From an uncultured Pelagibacteraceae bacterium (GTDB lineage Bacteria > Pseudomonadota > Alphaproteobacteria > Pelagibacterales > AG-422-B15), in NCBI GenBank assembly GCA_902547315.1, contig CACCND010000002.1:132395-196394 (forward strand): a DNA stretch of 64,000 bases. The letters run 5' to 3'. Shown here one piece after another: positions 17,401-26,579 of this stretch (the stretch's first letter is position 1; each line of letters begins with the position of its first letter). The position numbers and the translations under genes are program-made. A model generated the notes under the pieces. It ran no database searches. It worked only from the letters and a program-made list of their open reading frames with translations, and was not told where the DNA came from.

Positions 17401-18006
17401 ATGAACAGGGATATAATTTTAGCATCTAAAAGCGAAACAAGAATTAAATTGTTACGCAATGCGGGTATTGCCTTTGAGTCTGTTGCCCATGGTGTAGATG
17501 AAGACGAAGTAAAGTTGTCGATGAGCAAAAACACCCCCGAAGAGGTCGTAGTTAAACTTGCTGAGATGAAGGCCCTGAAGCCTTCCATGTCAATAAAAAA
17601 TTCATTTATTATTGGATCAGACCAAGGCCTAGAACTGAAAGGTGAATTGATTAACAAGGCTCGGGACAGAAATGAAGCGAAAGAACAGCTGATGAAAATG
17701 AGTGGATCGATTCACACACTTATAACCGCCACAACAGTTGCCCAAGACAACAACATTATTTGGAAGTATGTAGACAGATCTAAAATGCATATGCGAAAGC
17801 TTAGTGAGGATCTGATAAAAAAATATTTAAATAAAGTGGACAATAATATTCTTGATCTTGTGGGCGTCTATGCGATTGAGAAAGAAGGAATAAAACTTTT
17901 TGAAAGTATTGGGAGCGATCTTTTCTCTATTCAGGGAATATCACTAATTCAACTAACTCAGTTCCTTTGGGACAATAATCTTCTATTTGAAAAAAATGAC
18001 ACATAA
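17401..18006 (+). CDS. maf: Maf-family nucleotide pyrophosphatase
   Basis: Predicted house-cleaning pyrophosphatase acting on non-canonical or modified nucleoside triphosphates. It has 201 residues. The N-terminal ILASKSETRIKLLRNAGIAFE is the Maf substrate loop, and GSDQGLEL corresponds to the catalytic aspartate segment. A good ribosome-binding site (GGGAGG at 17383-17388) precedes the ATG, one of the few clear ones here. It begins the rightward maf-aroE-coaE-dnaQ-Nudix run, directed away from the candidate origin. Confidence 0.93.
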   Translation: MNRDIILASKSETRIKLLRNAGIAFESVAHGVDEDEVKLSMSKNTPEEVVVKLAEMKALKPSMSIKNSFIIGSDQGLELKGELINKARDRNEAKEQLMKMSGSIHTLITATTVAQDNNIIWKYVDRSKMHMRKLSEDLIKKYLNKVDNNILDLVGVYAIEKEGIKLFESIGSDLFSIQGISLIQLTQFLWDNNLLFEKNDT

Positions 18007-18811
18007 AAAAACAGCAGTTATTGGAGATCCAATAGACCATAGCCTTTCACCTAAAATTCATAATCACTGGATTGAAGCTGAAAGAATTGATGCGGCTGCC
18101 TACCAAAAAATAAGTATAAAAAAAGAAAACTTTAATAGGGATGTTGATCGTTTAATAGATAAGGGTTACTACGGTTTAAACGTTACAGTTCCCCTTAAAG
18201 AGGACGCATACAAATATTGTGACAATACATCCGATGTTGCGAAAACTCTCAAAGCAGTTAACACACTAATAATAAACAACGATGGCGTATATGGTGATAA
18301 CACCGACCCGATTGGTTTTGAAAAATCAATTGCAAACAGAGGATTAAACAAAAAGCTGTGTGTAGTGCTTGGAGCCGGTGGATCAGCAAGAGCGGTTGTG
18401 TACGCCCTAAAACAAATGAAGTGTGAGATTGGTATCTATAACAGAACAAAAAAAAACGCAGAATCACTTTTAAGCGACCTAGGTGTTGAGGCAACAATTT
18501 TAACAGAAACAACACTCAATGAGTTTATTGCGTCCTCACATTTAATTGTCAACACTACAAGCTTAGGACAACAAAAAGGTGAACAAAACAATTTAATAGA
18601 CTTTAACAAACTCAATTCTTCCGCACATGTTTATGATTTGATTTATAATCCAAGTAGGACAACTTTTTTAAGACACGCTGAGAAAAACGGTTGTACAGTT
18701 CAAAATGGACTGGAGATGCTAATTTATCAAGCTGCACATTCCTTCAAATTGTGGCACGACACAATGCCTGAGATTGATGAGGGTTTAATGGGTGTATTGG
18801 GGGTTAACTAG
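17996..18811 (+). CDS. aroE: shikimate dehydrogenase
   Basis: NADPH-dependent reduction of 3-dehydroshikimate in the chorismate pathway. I choose ATG 17996 (MTHKKTAVIGDPIDHSLSP, 271 residues), overlapping maf by 11 nt; a TTG at 17987 is also in frame. IGDPIDHSLSPKIHN binds shikimate, and NVTVPLKE carries the catalytic lysine. GDNTDPIGF contains the paired Asp, and VLGAGGSARAVVYAL is the NADP loop. Its stop shares one base with the GTG of coaE. Confidence 0.96.
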   Translation: MTHKKTAVIGDPIDHSLSPKIHNHWIEAERIDAAAYQKISIKKENFNRDVDRLIDKGYYGLNVTVPLKEDAYKYCDNTSDVAKTLKAVNTLIINNDGVYGDNTDPIGFEKSIANRGLNKKLCVVLGAGGSARAVVYALKQMKCEIGIYNRTKKNAESLLSDLGVEATILTETTLNEFIASSHLIVNTTSLGQQKGEQNNLIDFNKLNSSAHVYDLIYNPSRTTFLRHAEKNGCTVQNGLEMLIYQAAHSFKLWHDTMPEIDEGLMGVLGVN

Positions 18812-19434
18812 TGTTGTTGGTTGGTGTAACGGGATCTATTGGAATGGGAAAGTCAACTGTTGCTCAAATGTTCAAAGAGCACGGTTACGGCATTTATAAT
18901 GCTGACGATACAGTTCATTATATCTACGAAAACGATGAAGAGGTCATAGAAAAAGTAGAAAAAAATTTTCCGGGCTCAACGAAAAATGGTGTAGTAAATC
19001 GATTGGCGTTAAGAGATATTCTAAATAAAGATCCTGATAAATTTAGAAATCTAGAACAAATTGTTCACCCTGTAACAAGGAAATATCAAATAATCTACAT
19101 AAAAAAATTAATTGAAGAAGGAAGGGTGGGTTGTGTTTTAGATATCCCATTACTCTTTGAAACTGGAGGAGAAAAATATGTGGATGTTTCTATAGTGGTG
19201 ACAGCATCTGAAACAACTCAACAATCCCGAGTAGTGTCGGAGAGAAAAGTACCATTAGAGATTTTTAATGCTATTAAAGATCAACAAATGCCAGACAGAG
19301 ACAAATTAAAAAAAGCAGATTATATCATTTCAACCGATAACAGCATTGAAGATACCAAATCAGAGGTAAAAGAAGTTGTCGCAAAAATTAAATTGATTAA
19401 TCCAAAGGCGTGGAATACCTTCTTTAATCAATGA
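18811..19434 (+). CDS. coaE: dephospho-CoA kinase
   Basis: Last step of coenzyme A synthesis, phosphorylating dephospho-CoA. It has 207 residues. The P-loop GSIGMGKST is at residues 8-16, NADDTVH follows, and DIPLLFETG marks the CoA-binding region. The start is GTG at 18811, inside the aroE stop (TAGTG). The end overlaps dnaQ by 4 nt, so the three genes are tightly coupled. Confidence 0.96.
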   Translation: MLLVGVTGSIGMGKSTVAQMFKEHGYGIYNADDTVHYIYENDEEVIEKVEKNFPGSTKNGVVNRLALRDILNKDPDKFRNLEQIVHPVTRKYQIIYIKKLIEEGRVGCVLDIPLLFETGGEKYVDVSIVVTASETTQQSRVVSERKVPLEIFNAIKDQQMPDRDKLKKADYIISTDNSIEDTKSEVKEVVAKIKLINPKAWNTFFNQ

Positions 19435-20141
19435 GACAAGTCGTACTTGACACAGAAACTACTGGACTAAGGCCTTCAGAGGGTCATAGAGTAATTGAAA
19501 TTGCTGCAATAGAGTTAATTGATTATCTTCCCACCGGTAAAACATACCAACAATATATCAACCCCCAGCGAGATGTGCCTGAATCATCATTTAAGGTGCA
19601 TGGATTAAGCTACGATTTTTTAAAAGAAAAACCTTTATTCGAGCATATCGTAGCAGAGTTCTTAGAATTTGTGGGTACAGATCCAATTATTGCGCACAAT
19701 GTGGATTTTGATATTGGTTTCTTAAATTACGAGCTTAATACTTGTGGTAAAGAATCTCTAAAAAATGATAAAATTGACACCGTCTCGATTGCTAGAGAAA
19801 AATTTCCTGGCCAGAGTGTTTCACTTGATGCGCTCTGTAAAAGATTTGCAATTGATAACAAGCAGAGAGAAAAACATTCAGCTACAATTGATACCGAGCT
19901 CTTAGCCCGTGTTTACATAGAACTAATGGATGCTCGCGAATTAAGCCTGGATCTAAGCAACAAGTCAGTAACTTCGAATTCTGCCTCTTCTTTTAACACT
20001 GAAAAAATCAAGAATAGAAATTTAGCACCCCGGATTTCTGATCAAGAAAAAGAATTGCATAAGGAATTTATTCAAACACTAGGTGACCATTCTATTTGGA
20101 AAAAAATTAACCAATCTAAAAACAATCAAACGAGTGAATAA
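19431..20141 (+). CDS. dnaQ: DNA polymerase III epsilon subunit (proofreading exonuclease)
   Basis: 3'-5' exonuclease that proofreads for the replicative polymerase. It has 236 residues. Exo I is LDTETTGL near residue 6, Exo II is HNVDFDIGFLNYEL, and Exo III is HSATIDTELLARVY, with the catalytic His and Asp. The C-terminal tail (about 185-236) is polar and would carry the alpha-subunit contact. Start and stop overlap its neighbours. Its place beside coaE in the origin-proximal cluster is standard for alphaproteobacteria. Confidence 0.96.
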   Translation: MRQVVLDTETTGLRPSEGHRVIEIAAIELIDYLPTGKTYQQYINPQRDVPESSFKVHGLSYDFLKEKPLFEHIVAEFLEFVGTDPIIAHNVDFDIGFLNYELNTCGKESLKNDKIDTVSIAREKFPGQSVSLDALCKRFAIDNKQREKHSATIDTELLARVYIELMDARELSLDLSNKSVTSNSASSFNTEKIKNRNLAPRISDQEKELHKEFIQTLGDHSIWKKINQSKNNQTSE

Positions 20142-20946
20142 CAAAATTAATCATATTCCCAGCAATAACGGCGATTATCAAAAAGAGCCCACGCCAGCCG
20201 CATCAGTATTGCTTATAAGAGATTCCAACCAGCGGATAGAAGTGTTTATGATTAAAAGATCCATGAAAACAAATTTTGGTGGTGTATGGGTATTTCCAGG
20301 GGGTAAAATTGATAATGAAGATATTTCAAATAATTATTTAAAATACAGTCCTCATCTTGACGACGTCTTGGCATCGGAAAGACTTGGACTAAAAAAAGAC
20401 GGTCTCTCATATTGGGCTGCGAGTATTAGAGAGTGCTTTGAGGAAAGTGGAATTCTTCTTGCAAACAAAAAGGGAGTAAATTTAAAAAATACTGTTCTCA
20501 ACAAGGATGATCTTAACATAATAGATCAATACAAAAGCAAAATTTTACAAGGTGAAAATATTTTTTATGAAATGATAGATATTTTAAATTTAGAATTAGC
20601 AACAAATGAACTTGCATATATTTCACACTGGGTAACTCCAAAAATAGAGAAAAGAAGATACAGCACAAGATTTTTTATAGCCCGTACAACCGATCAGCTG
20701 GCCGTACACGATGGCGTGGAGGGAGTAGAGAGCAAATGGATTAATCCTGAAGAAGCCATTCAAGAGTGTAAATCTGGAAATTTTCCTATGATTATGCCGA
20801 CAATAAAAAATCTTGAGATGATTTGCGGTTACAACAATACTTCTGAGCTTCTGTCCACTATGAACAAAAAAAATAAAAGTGATATACCTAATATTGAGCC
20901 AGTTTTTGAAATTGTAGACGGTGAACCTAAATTGATTCGTTATTAG
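20134..20946 (+). CDS. Nudix hydrolase with a long insertion in the Nudix box
   Basis: A predicted nucleoside-diphosphate-linked hydrolase of 270 residues. I choose GTG 20134, overlapping dnaQ by 8 nt; a GTG at 20083 would overlap far more. The Nudix box is split. FPGGKIDNED is followed about 35 residues later by AASIRECFEESGILL, so the usual seven-residue spacing is replaced by a long insert. NUDT19-like CoA diphosphatases carry such an insert, which makes CoA-ester hydrolysis a reasonable guess. The insert could instead reflect another substrate. It converges on secB with a 4-nt overlap. Confidence 0.85.
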   Translation: MNNKINHIPSNNGDYQKEPTPAASVLLIRDSNQRIEVFMIKRSMKTNFGGVWVFPGGKIDNEDISNNYLKYSPHLDDVLASERLGLKKDGLSYWAASIRECFEESGILLANKKGVNLKNTVLNKDDLNIIDQYKSKILQGENIFYEMIDILNLELATNELAYISHWVTPKIEKRRYSTRFFIARTTDQLAVHDGVEGVESKWINPEEAIQECKSGNFPMIMPTIKNLEMICGYNNTSELLSTMNKKNKSDIPNIEPVFEIVDGEPKLIRY

Positions 20947-21365
20947 TTATTACCTGTTTTCTTTTTATAAAGTTCAGCAAAATTCACAGGGTCTAACATA
21001 AGTGGCGGTAATGCACCGTCAGCGTGTAAGTCATAAATAATTCTTCTTGCAAATGGAAAAAGTTGTCTCGGACATTCTACTAGTAAGTAAGCTTCTTTAA
21101 TATCATCAGTGAGATTTTCAATTTCAAATATTCCAACATACTTTAGATCCACGATATACAAACTCTGATCTTCATGTGAAGCATTTACACTTACGTTCAA
21201 TTCAACTTCATAAATGTTGGTGTCTTTTCTATTTTGTGCTTTGACATCAACATTTGCATTAATAGTGGGCCTATCGCTACCTGTTTGAAATGATCCTGGT
21301 CCATCAGGATTTTCAAATGACAAGTCTCTAACAAATTGTGTGATAATTTTTAATTTTACATCCAC
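20943..21365 (-). CDS. secB: protein-export chaperone SecB
   Basis: Tetrameric chaperone that keeps preproteins unfolded for SecA. It has 140 residues. IITQFVRDLSFENPDGP at the N-terminus and the central YEVELNVSVNASHEDQSLYIVDLKYVGIFEI are typical. ECPRQLFPFARRIIYDLHADGALPPLMLDPVNF is the strongly conserved C-terminal half. It follows fxsA after 2 nt and its end overlaps the Nudix gene by 4 nt tail to tail. Confidence 0.96.
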   Translation of the reverse strand: MDVKLKIITQFVRDLSFENPDGPGSFQTGSDRPTINANVDVKAQNRKDTNIYEVELNVSVNASHEDQSLYIVDLKYVGIFEIENLTDDIKEAYLLVECPRQLFPFARRIIYDLHADGALPPLMLDPVNFAELYKKKTGNN

Positions 21366-21367
21366 TA

Positions 21368-21796
21368 CTATTTTTCCTCATCATCAATATCAATGAACTC
21401 GCCTTCAATGGTATTTTCATTTTGATTACTTCGCTTACCATATCTAGAAAGAATGTAACTTGCTACTAACTTTATGAAAATTATTCGCGAGAATGGTATC
21501 AATCCCAAAAAACCCAAAGCATCAGTAAAAAATCCAGGTGTAATTAGAAGAATACCAGAGATAAGAATGACTAGCCCTTCAAACATAGTTTGAACAGGAG
21601 TTTCTAAATTTTGTAATTGAGATGTTAACTTTTGAAATGTACTTATTCCTTGCTGACGGACAAAAAATACTCCCACAATTGCAGTGATGAATATAAGCAC
21701 TATTGTGTAGAACGATCCAATAATGCTCCCAATTTCAATAAATAAACTAATTTCAATGATTGGGATAAGTATAAAAAGTGCGATAAATAAAAACAA
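21368..21796 (-). CDS. fxsA: FxsA-family membrane protein
   Basis: Small cytoplasmic-membrane protein of 142 residues related to FxsA, known in E. coli for relieving phage T7 exclusion; its normal role is unclear. Hydrophobic segments occupy about 1-20, 25-47 and 75-115. The family motifs are IPIIEISLFIEIGSIIG, FVRQQGISTFQKL and LLITPGFFTDALGFLGLIP. The C-terminal about 25 residues are acidic and cytoplasmic. The fxsA-secB-dnaQ neighbourhood is typical of alphaproteobacteria. Confidence 0.9.
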   Translation of the reverse strand: MFLFIALFILIPIIEISLFIEIGSIIGSFYTIVLIFITAIVGVFFVRQQGISTFQKLTSQLQNLETPVQTMFEGLVILISGILLITPGFFTDALGFLGLIPFSRIIFIKLVASYILSRYGKRSNQNENTIEGEFIDIDDEEK

Positions 21797-21863
21797 AATA
21801 AGTAAGTAATTGTTGAAAGTTTAGTATAAATACCTAAATAAGGACTCTATAATATTTAAAGAT

Positions 21864-22478
21864 ATGAGTGAAGCATTTCAATATATTGATATTCTAATCC
21901 TAGCAATAATAGCAGGAATAGTTCTTTTGCGCCTTAGAAGTGTACTTGGAAGACGAACCGGCCATGAGAAAACAGATAAAACTTCATATAACTATGAAAC
22001 TCCTCAACAATCCTCAGAAGAAAAAATTGTAACTATCAAACCAAAAGTTGCTTCAAGTTCAAGAGAAGATGGTTGGTTTGATAAAGATGATTTTTTACGT
22101 GGCGCATCAAATGCCTATGAAACGATAGTCACAAATTTTGAAAATGGTAATAAAGATGCCCTTAAGCCCTTGTTATCTAGTGAGGTGTTAAATAGCTTTA
22201 TATCAGTAATAGATGAACGACAAAGTAAAAATGAGACTGTAGAATTTAATTTTATAGGTATAGAAAAATCTGAAATTGTTCACAAAGATCTGAAAAAAAA
22301 TCCAATGGAAGTAACAGTGAGATTTATTTCAGAAATGATTACATGTATTAAAAACAGTAAAGATGAAGTAATTTCAGGCAGTCTTAATCAGGTGCAAAAA
22401 ATTACAGACGTTTGGACTTTTGAAAAAATAAAAGATAAAAAAACTTCTAATTGGCTATTAACTGCGACCTCTGATTAA
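21864..22478 (+). CDS. Tim44-domain membrane-anchored protein
   Basis: Homologue of the bacterial Tim44-like (TimA) family, 204 residues. One transmembrane segment lies at about 8-24. A polar linker follows to about 70, then the Tim44 lipid/peptide-binding domain (DGWFDKDDFLRGASNAYETIVTNFENGNKDALKPLLS). The bacterial function is not settled; a role at the inner membrane is inference. It starts divergently from fxsA and its end overlaps the following thioesterase by 4 nt. Confidence 0.88.
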   Translation: MSEAFQYIDILILAIIAGIVLLRLRSVLGRRTGHEKTDKTSYNYETPQQSSEEKIVTIKPKVASSSREDGWFDKDDFLRGASNAYETIVTNFENGNKDALKPLLSSEVLNSFISVIDERQSKNETVEFNFIGIEKSEIVHKDLKKNPMEVTVRFISEMITCIKNSKDEVISGSLNQVQKITDVWTFEKIKDKKTSNWLLTATSD

Positions 22479-22903
22479 TTAACCAAATACTTATTTAACT
22501 TTTCTTTTATATTATCTGGAATTTTAGAAGACTTCATATTTTCTTGGTCTGTGTTAACCCAAGTAATAACTGCTTCATTTATAATTTCATCCGACCCAGA
22601 TCTATAAATTTCTTGTGTAAAAGTCATACTCGAGTTTCCAAGTTTTTTTATCCCTGTGTAAACTTCGAGTTGATCATTTAATCTTGCTGGACTTTTAAAA
22701 TTCATTTGCACACCAACTGTGTGAAAATCGTTATTAGTCTGTTTTACATATTCATCTTGATCAAAACAGTCTTCGAGCATTTCACTGAGAGAAATGTCAA
22801 AATATGTTAAATAATGTGAATTATAAACTATTCTTTGACAATCAACTTCTGAGTAACGAACCTTTATCTTATTTAAATGAGTTTTTTTTGTTTTAAGTGA
22901 CAT
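22475..22903 (-). CDS. hot-dog fold acyl-CoA thioesterase (YbgC/4HBT type)
   Basis: Predicted thioesterase of 142 residues. KVRYSEVDCQRIVYNSHYLTYFDISLSEML contains the catalytic-region Asp and the Tyr/Asn/His pattern of the 4-hydroxybenzoyl-CoA thioesterase subfamily. The C-terminal half has the expected strand pattern (SMTFTQEIYRSG, EAVITWVNTD). The substrate is unknown. It follows hslU after 5 nt on the same strand and may be read through from hslVU. Confidence 0.87.
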   Translation of the reverse strand: MSLKTKKTHLNKIKVRYSEVDCQRIVYNSHYLTYFDISLSEMLEDCFDQDEYVKQTNNDFHTVGVQMNFKSPARLNDQLEVYTGIKKLGNSSMTFTQEIYRSGSDEIINEAVITWVNTDQENMKSSKIPDNIKEKLNKYLVN

Positions 22904-22908
22904 AAAAA

Positions 22909-24213
22909 TTAGAGAATGAACTTGGAAAGATCAGCATCTTTAGATAACTCATTCACATTGTCTTTTACGTATTTTGCATCAATTATAATTTTTTCTCCAC
23001 TTTTATCTGCTGCAGAGAAACTTATATCTTCTAACACTCTCTCAAGAATGGTATGTAATCGACGAGCACCAATATTCTCAATGGTTGAGTTTATATCTAC
23101 AGCGAGAGTTGCAATTTCATTGATTCCATCTTCACTGAAGCTAATTTTAACATCCTCGGTACCCATGAGTGCCTCATATTGCTTTATTAAGCTATACTTG
23201 GGTTCTGTCAGGATACGTTTAAAATCCTCCTGTGAAAGCGCTTTCAGACTAACTCTTATTGGAAGTCTACCTTGCAATTCTGGTAGTAGATCTGATGGTT
23301 TAGAAAGCTGAAATGCTCCAGATGCAATAAAAAGAATATGATCGGTTTTGATTGTCCCGTGTTTTGTATTCACTGTTGTTCCCTCAATCAATGGTAACAA
23401 ATCTCTTTGTACCCCTTCTCTTGAAACATCGCCACCCACTCTTTCACTTCTCGCACAAACTTTGTCTATTTCATCAATAAATACAATCCCATTATCCTCG
23501 ACAGCTTTTTTTGCTTCATTAATAATTTGATCAGAGTCAATTAATTTATCAGACTCTTCATTTACTAAAATTTCATATGAGTCTACAACAGTGGTCTTTT
23601 TCTTTTTGGTTTTTGGCCCCATGGCTTTTCCAATCATATCATTTAGATTTATCATTCCTATACCCGCACCTTGTCCTCCTTGCAGGTCAATTGTTGGAAA
23701 TGATCCAGTGTCTTGAACAGCTATTTCTATTTCCTTTTCATTAAGTTCATTGTTTCTGAGTTTTTTTCTAAAACTTTCTCGTGTAGCTGGTCCGGACCCC
23801 GGTCCAACTAAAGCATCAAGAACACGCTCTTCGGCAGCTAATTGCGCTTTTGCTTTAACTTCTTTTCTTTTAATTTCACGAACCATTGTAATAGCAATTT
23901 CAATTAAATCACGAACAATAGACTCTACATCCCTTCCCACATAGCCAACTTCCGTAAATTTAGTTGCCTCAACTTTTATAAATGGTGCTTGTGCCAACTT
24001 TGAAAGTCTTCTTGAAATTTCCGTTTTACCAATGCCAGTAGGACCAATCATTAAAATATTTTTTGGAAGAACTTCTTCTCTCATATCCTCTGGTAATTGT
24101 TGACGGCGCCAACGATTTCTCAATGCGATTGCTACAGATTTTTTTGCATCATCCTGGCCAATAATATATCTATCAAGTTCGGATACAATTTCTCTTGGTG
24201 AAAAAGCTTGCAT
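22909..24213 (-). CDS. hslU: ATP-dependent protease ATPase subunit HslU
   Basis: AAA+ unfoldase that feeds proteins into the HslV peptidase. It has 434 residues. Walker A GPTGIGKT is at 57-64 and Walker B is [11 protein letters not shown]. The variable I-domain lies between, with the GYVGRDVES pore motif just after Walker A. The arginine-finger region (LQGRLPIRV) and the C-terminal sensor-2 segment ending in FIL are intact; that tail inserts into HslV. It follows hslV after 3 nt. Confidence 0.98.
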   Translation of the reverse strand: MQAFSPREIVSELDRYIIGQDDAKKSVAIALRNRWRRQQLPEDMREEVLPKNILMIGPTGIGKTEISRRLSKLAQAPFIKVEATKFTEVGYVGRDVESIVRDLIEIAITMVREIKRKEVKAKAQLAAEERVLDALVGPGSGPATRESFRKKLRNNELNEKEIEIAVQDTGSFPTIDLQGGQGAGIGMINLNDMIGKAMGPKTKKKKTTVVDSYEILVNEESDKLIDSDQIINEAKKAVEDNGIVFIDEIDKVCARSERVGGDVSREGVQRDLLPLIEGTTVNTKHGTIKTDHILFIASGAFQLSKPSDLLPELQGRLPIRVSLKALSQEDFKRILTEPKYSLIKQYEALMGTEDVKISFSEDGINEIATLAVDINSTIENIGARRLHTILERVLEDISFSAADKSGEKIIIDAKYVKDNVNELSKDADLSKFIL

Positions 24214-24216
24214 TAT

Positions 24217-24768
24217 TTAGTACTCAATTTTTTCAAGTGTTATGTTGCTATTGGTGAAAACACAAATTTCACCCGCAATTTTTAATGATTTCAAAGCAAT
24301 CTCTTCGGCTGTAAGATCGGTATCAATAAGAGCTTTAGCAGCAGAGAGGGCATAATTACCTCCACTGCCAATTCCAATAATCGATCCTTCTGGGTCTAGC
24401 ACATCACCCATACCAGTAATCAGAAGTGATGTTGAGGAGTCTGCAACTGTAAGAAGTGCTTCTAGGCGCCTTAAATATTTGTCGGTACGCCAATCTTTCG
24501 CCAGTTCAACACATGCTCTGGTAAGCTGTTTAGGATGCTTTTCTAGTTTCGCTTCCAGTCTTTCAAATAAAGTAAATGCATCTGCAGTTGCTCCGGCAAA
24601 ACCAGCGATAACACTACCATCACCTATTTTTCTAACCTTTTGGGCAGTGCCTTTAATAACAGTATTTCCAAGACTAACTTGTCCGTCTCCCGCGACAACA
24701 ACCTGATTGCCTTTTCTTACAGTAATAATAGTTGTGCCGTGCCATGATTGACTTTGTTGATTTTCCAT
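24217..24768 (-). CDS. hslV: ATP-dependent protease peptidase subunit HslV
   Basis: Threonine peptidase of the HslVU (ClpYQ) heat-shock protease. It has 183 residues. Processing would expose Thr12 after an 11-residue propeptide (SWHG before TTIITVRKG). [22 protein letters not shown] and [19 protein letters not shown] are clear family motifs. The hslV-hslU order is the usual one. A heat-shock-like promoter lies so close to the ATG that the transcript would have almost no leader. Confidence 0.98.
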   Translation of the reverse strand: MENQQSQSWHGTTIITVRKGNQVVVAGDGQVSLGNTVIKGTAQKVRKIGDGSVIAGFAGATADAFTLFERLEAKLEKHPKQLTRACVELAKDWRTDKYLRRLEALLTVADSSTSLLITGMGDVLDPEGSIIGIGSGGNYALSAAKALIDTDLTAEEIALKSLKIAGEICVFTNSNITLEKIEY

Positions 24769-24778
24769 GTTGTATGTT

Positions 24779-24806
24779 ATGTGGCTATTTATTTATTAAC
24801 TTCAAG
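24779..24806 (-). promoter_or_regulatory. sigma-32-like promoter of hslVU
   Basis: Read on the minus strand, GGGCTTGAA (24809-24801) is followed after 16 nt by CCACAT (24784-24779), close to the heat-shock consensus CTTGAA...CCCCAT. The element is 10 nt from the hslV ATG, so a start 5-7 nt downstream would give a 4-6-nt leader or a leaderless message. hslVU is a classic RpoH target in proteobacteria, which supports the reading. Confidence 0.5.
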
Positions 24807-24883
24807 CCCTGACTTTTCATTAAAAATTACATTTTTTATAGATAATTCAGTGATTTATTGATAGAAACCGACTGGATTTTGTT

Positions 24884-25483
24884 ATGAGAACAGCAGAGTA
24901 TAAAAGAGACACGAAAGAAACCTCTATCTCTGTCGATATTAATATCGACGGAACAGGTAAGTACGATATCAAGACTGGCATAGGATTTCTTGACCACATG
25001 CTTGAACAACTGTCAAAGCACTCACTGATTGATATGAAGATAAAAGCTACAGGAGATACTCACATTGATTATCACCATACAACTGAGGATACAGGCATTG
25101 CAATTGGCGAATGTTTATCAAAAGCATTAGGTAATCGACAAGGTATTACACGTTATGCGCACTCATATATTCCCATGGATGAAACGTTATCAAGAGTTGC
25201 ACTTGATCTATCAAATAGACCTTATTTAATTTGGAAAGTAAAATTTAGTGCTCCAAAGATAACATCTTCTCAAGGTGACTTTGATACCGAATTATTTAAA
25301 GAATGGTTCCAAGCTTTTGCACAAGCAAGTGGAACAACATTACATGTGGAAAATATTTATGGAGAAAATAACCATCATATAATTGAATCTTGCTTTAAGG
25401 CTTTGGCAAGAAGTTTAAGAAATGCTGTTGCGATTAACGAGCGAGAGGGAATGAACATTCCTTCTACCAAAGGACAACTTTAA
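24884..25483 (+). CDS. hisB: imidazoleglycerol-phosphate dehydratase
   Basis: Histidine biosynthesis enzyme of 199 residues, without the phosphatase domain found in enteric His[17 protein letters not shown] and [19 protein letters not shown] contain the histidine/glutamate ligands of the two manganese ions, and [18 protein letters not shown] holds the third set. It starts the rightward his run, divergent from hslV, as in many alphaproteobacteria, and a peroxiredoxin gene follows after 2 nt. Confidence 0.97.
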   Translation: MRTAEYKRDTKETSISVDINIDGTGKYDIKTGIGFLDHMLEQLSKHSLIDMKIKATGDTHIDYHHTTEDTGIAIGECLSKALGNRQGITRYAHSYIPMDETLSRVALDLSNRPYLIWKVKFSAPKITSSQGDFDTELFKEWFQAFAQASGTTLHVENIYGENNHHIIESCFKALARSLRNAVAINEREGMNIPSTKGQL

Positions 25484-25485
25484 TA

Positions 25486-25944
25486 ATGATTAAAGAAGGC
25501 CAAAAGTTACCTTCATTTAAACTTAAAAATCAGAAAGATGAAGAAGTTAAATTTCCTACAAAAGAGGACACGGTAATTTATTTTTATCCTAAAGCGGATA
25601 CTCCAGGTTGTACAAAAGAGTCTTGTGATTTCCAAAGCAACCTTCGGAAGTTAAATAATCTAAAGGTAAGAGTTTATGGTATATCCAAAGATAACGTTCA
25701 AAAACAAAATAAATTTGCTGAAAAATATAAATTAAAATTTGATCTTCTTTCTGATGAGAGTGATAAAATCTGTGAAAAATTTGGTGTATGGATTAAAAAA
25801 AGTATGTATGGCAGAACGTACAAGGGCATAGATAGATCTACATTTCTCATTATGAAAGGCAAGGTCGTAAAGGTTTGGAGAAAAGTGAAAGTAAATAATC
25901 ATGTAGAGGAAGTTGTTGATACTATTAAACAAATGAATAAATGA
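25486..25944 (+). CDS. bcp: thioredoxin-dependent peroxiredoxin (BCP/PrxQ)
   Basis: Reduces hydrogen peroxide or organic peroxides using thioredoxin. It has 152 residues. YFYPKADTPGCTKESC holds the peroxidatic Cys42 and the Cys47 expected to resolve it. VYGISKDNVQKQNKFAEKYKLKFDLLSDE is the conserved middle, and RSTFLIMKGKVVKVWRKV the C-terminal part. It is placed between hisB and hisH and overlaps hisH by 4 nt. The family has no direct link to histidine synthesis, so the link seems to be by operon only. Confidence 0.93.
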   Translation: MIKEGQKLPSFKLKNQKDEEVKFPTKEDTVIYFYPKADTPGCTKESCDFQSNLRKLNNLKVRVYGISKDNVQKQNKFAEKYKLKFDLLSDESDKICEKFGVWIKKSMYGRTYKGIDRSTFLIMKGKVVKVWRKVKVNNHVEEVVDTIKQMNK

Positions 25945-26579
25945 AGTTAGTAATTATCAACTACGGCTCAGGAAATTTACATTCAGTACACAAGGCACTT
26001 GAAGCCGTAAACAATAACTTAGAAAATCCATATGAAATTATTGTTACAAACACACCATCTGAAATATTAAAAGCCGATAAAATAGTTCTTCCTGGAGTTG
26101 GAGCTTTTCAAGACTGTAAGAACGCAATTCACAAAATAGACGGTCTATTTGAAAGTCTTGAACAAGTGGTAATTGGCGAAAAAAAGGCTTTTATGGGCAT
26201 TTGTGTTGGAATGCAATTACTAGCAGAAAAATCTTTAGAATTTGGTGAATGTGAGGGCTTTGGATGGATACCCGGAGAAGTAATCAAGATCGAGGCTCCA
26301 GCTGATTATAAAATTCCACACATGGGATGGAATGAAGTCACTTTTCGTAATCATGAATTATTGAATAATATTTCACAAAATACTGATTTTTATTTTGTGC
26401 ACAGTTACTACTTTAGAACTCAAAAAAATGAAAATTGTATTGCAACTACAAAATATCCAAATCCAATTACTGCAGCAGTACTCAAGGAAAATATTTTTGG
26501 TACACAATTTCATCCAGAAAAAAGTCATAATAACGGAAAACAAATAATTACAAACTTTCTTGAGTGGGAACCTTCATGA
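25941..26579 (+). CDS. hisH: imidazole glycerol phosphate synthase, glutaminase subunit HisH
   Basis: Provides ammonia from glutamine to HisF. It has 212 residues and a class I amidotransferase fold. The nucleophile Cys88 lies in FMGICVGMQLL, the oxyanion/partner region is PGVGAF, and the His/Glu of the triad are in QFHPEKS near the C-terminus. It overlaps bcp by 4 nt upstream and hisA by 4 nt downstream. Confidence 0.97.
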   Translation: MKLVIINYGSGNLHSVHKALEAVNNNLENPYEIIVTNTPSEILKADKIVLPGVGAFQDCKNAIHKIDGLFESLEQVVIGEKKAFMGICVGMQLLAEKSLEFGECEGFGWIPGEVIKIEAPADYKIPHMGWNEVTFRNHELLNNISQNTDFYFVHSYYFRTQKNENCIATTKYPNPITAAVLKENIFGTQFHPEKSHNNGKQIITNFLEWEPS

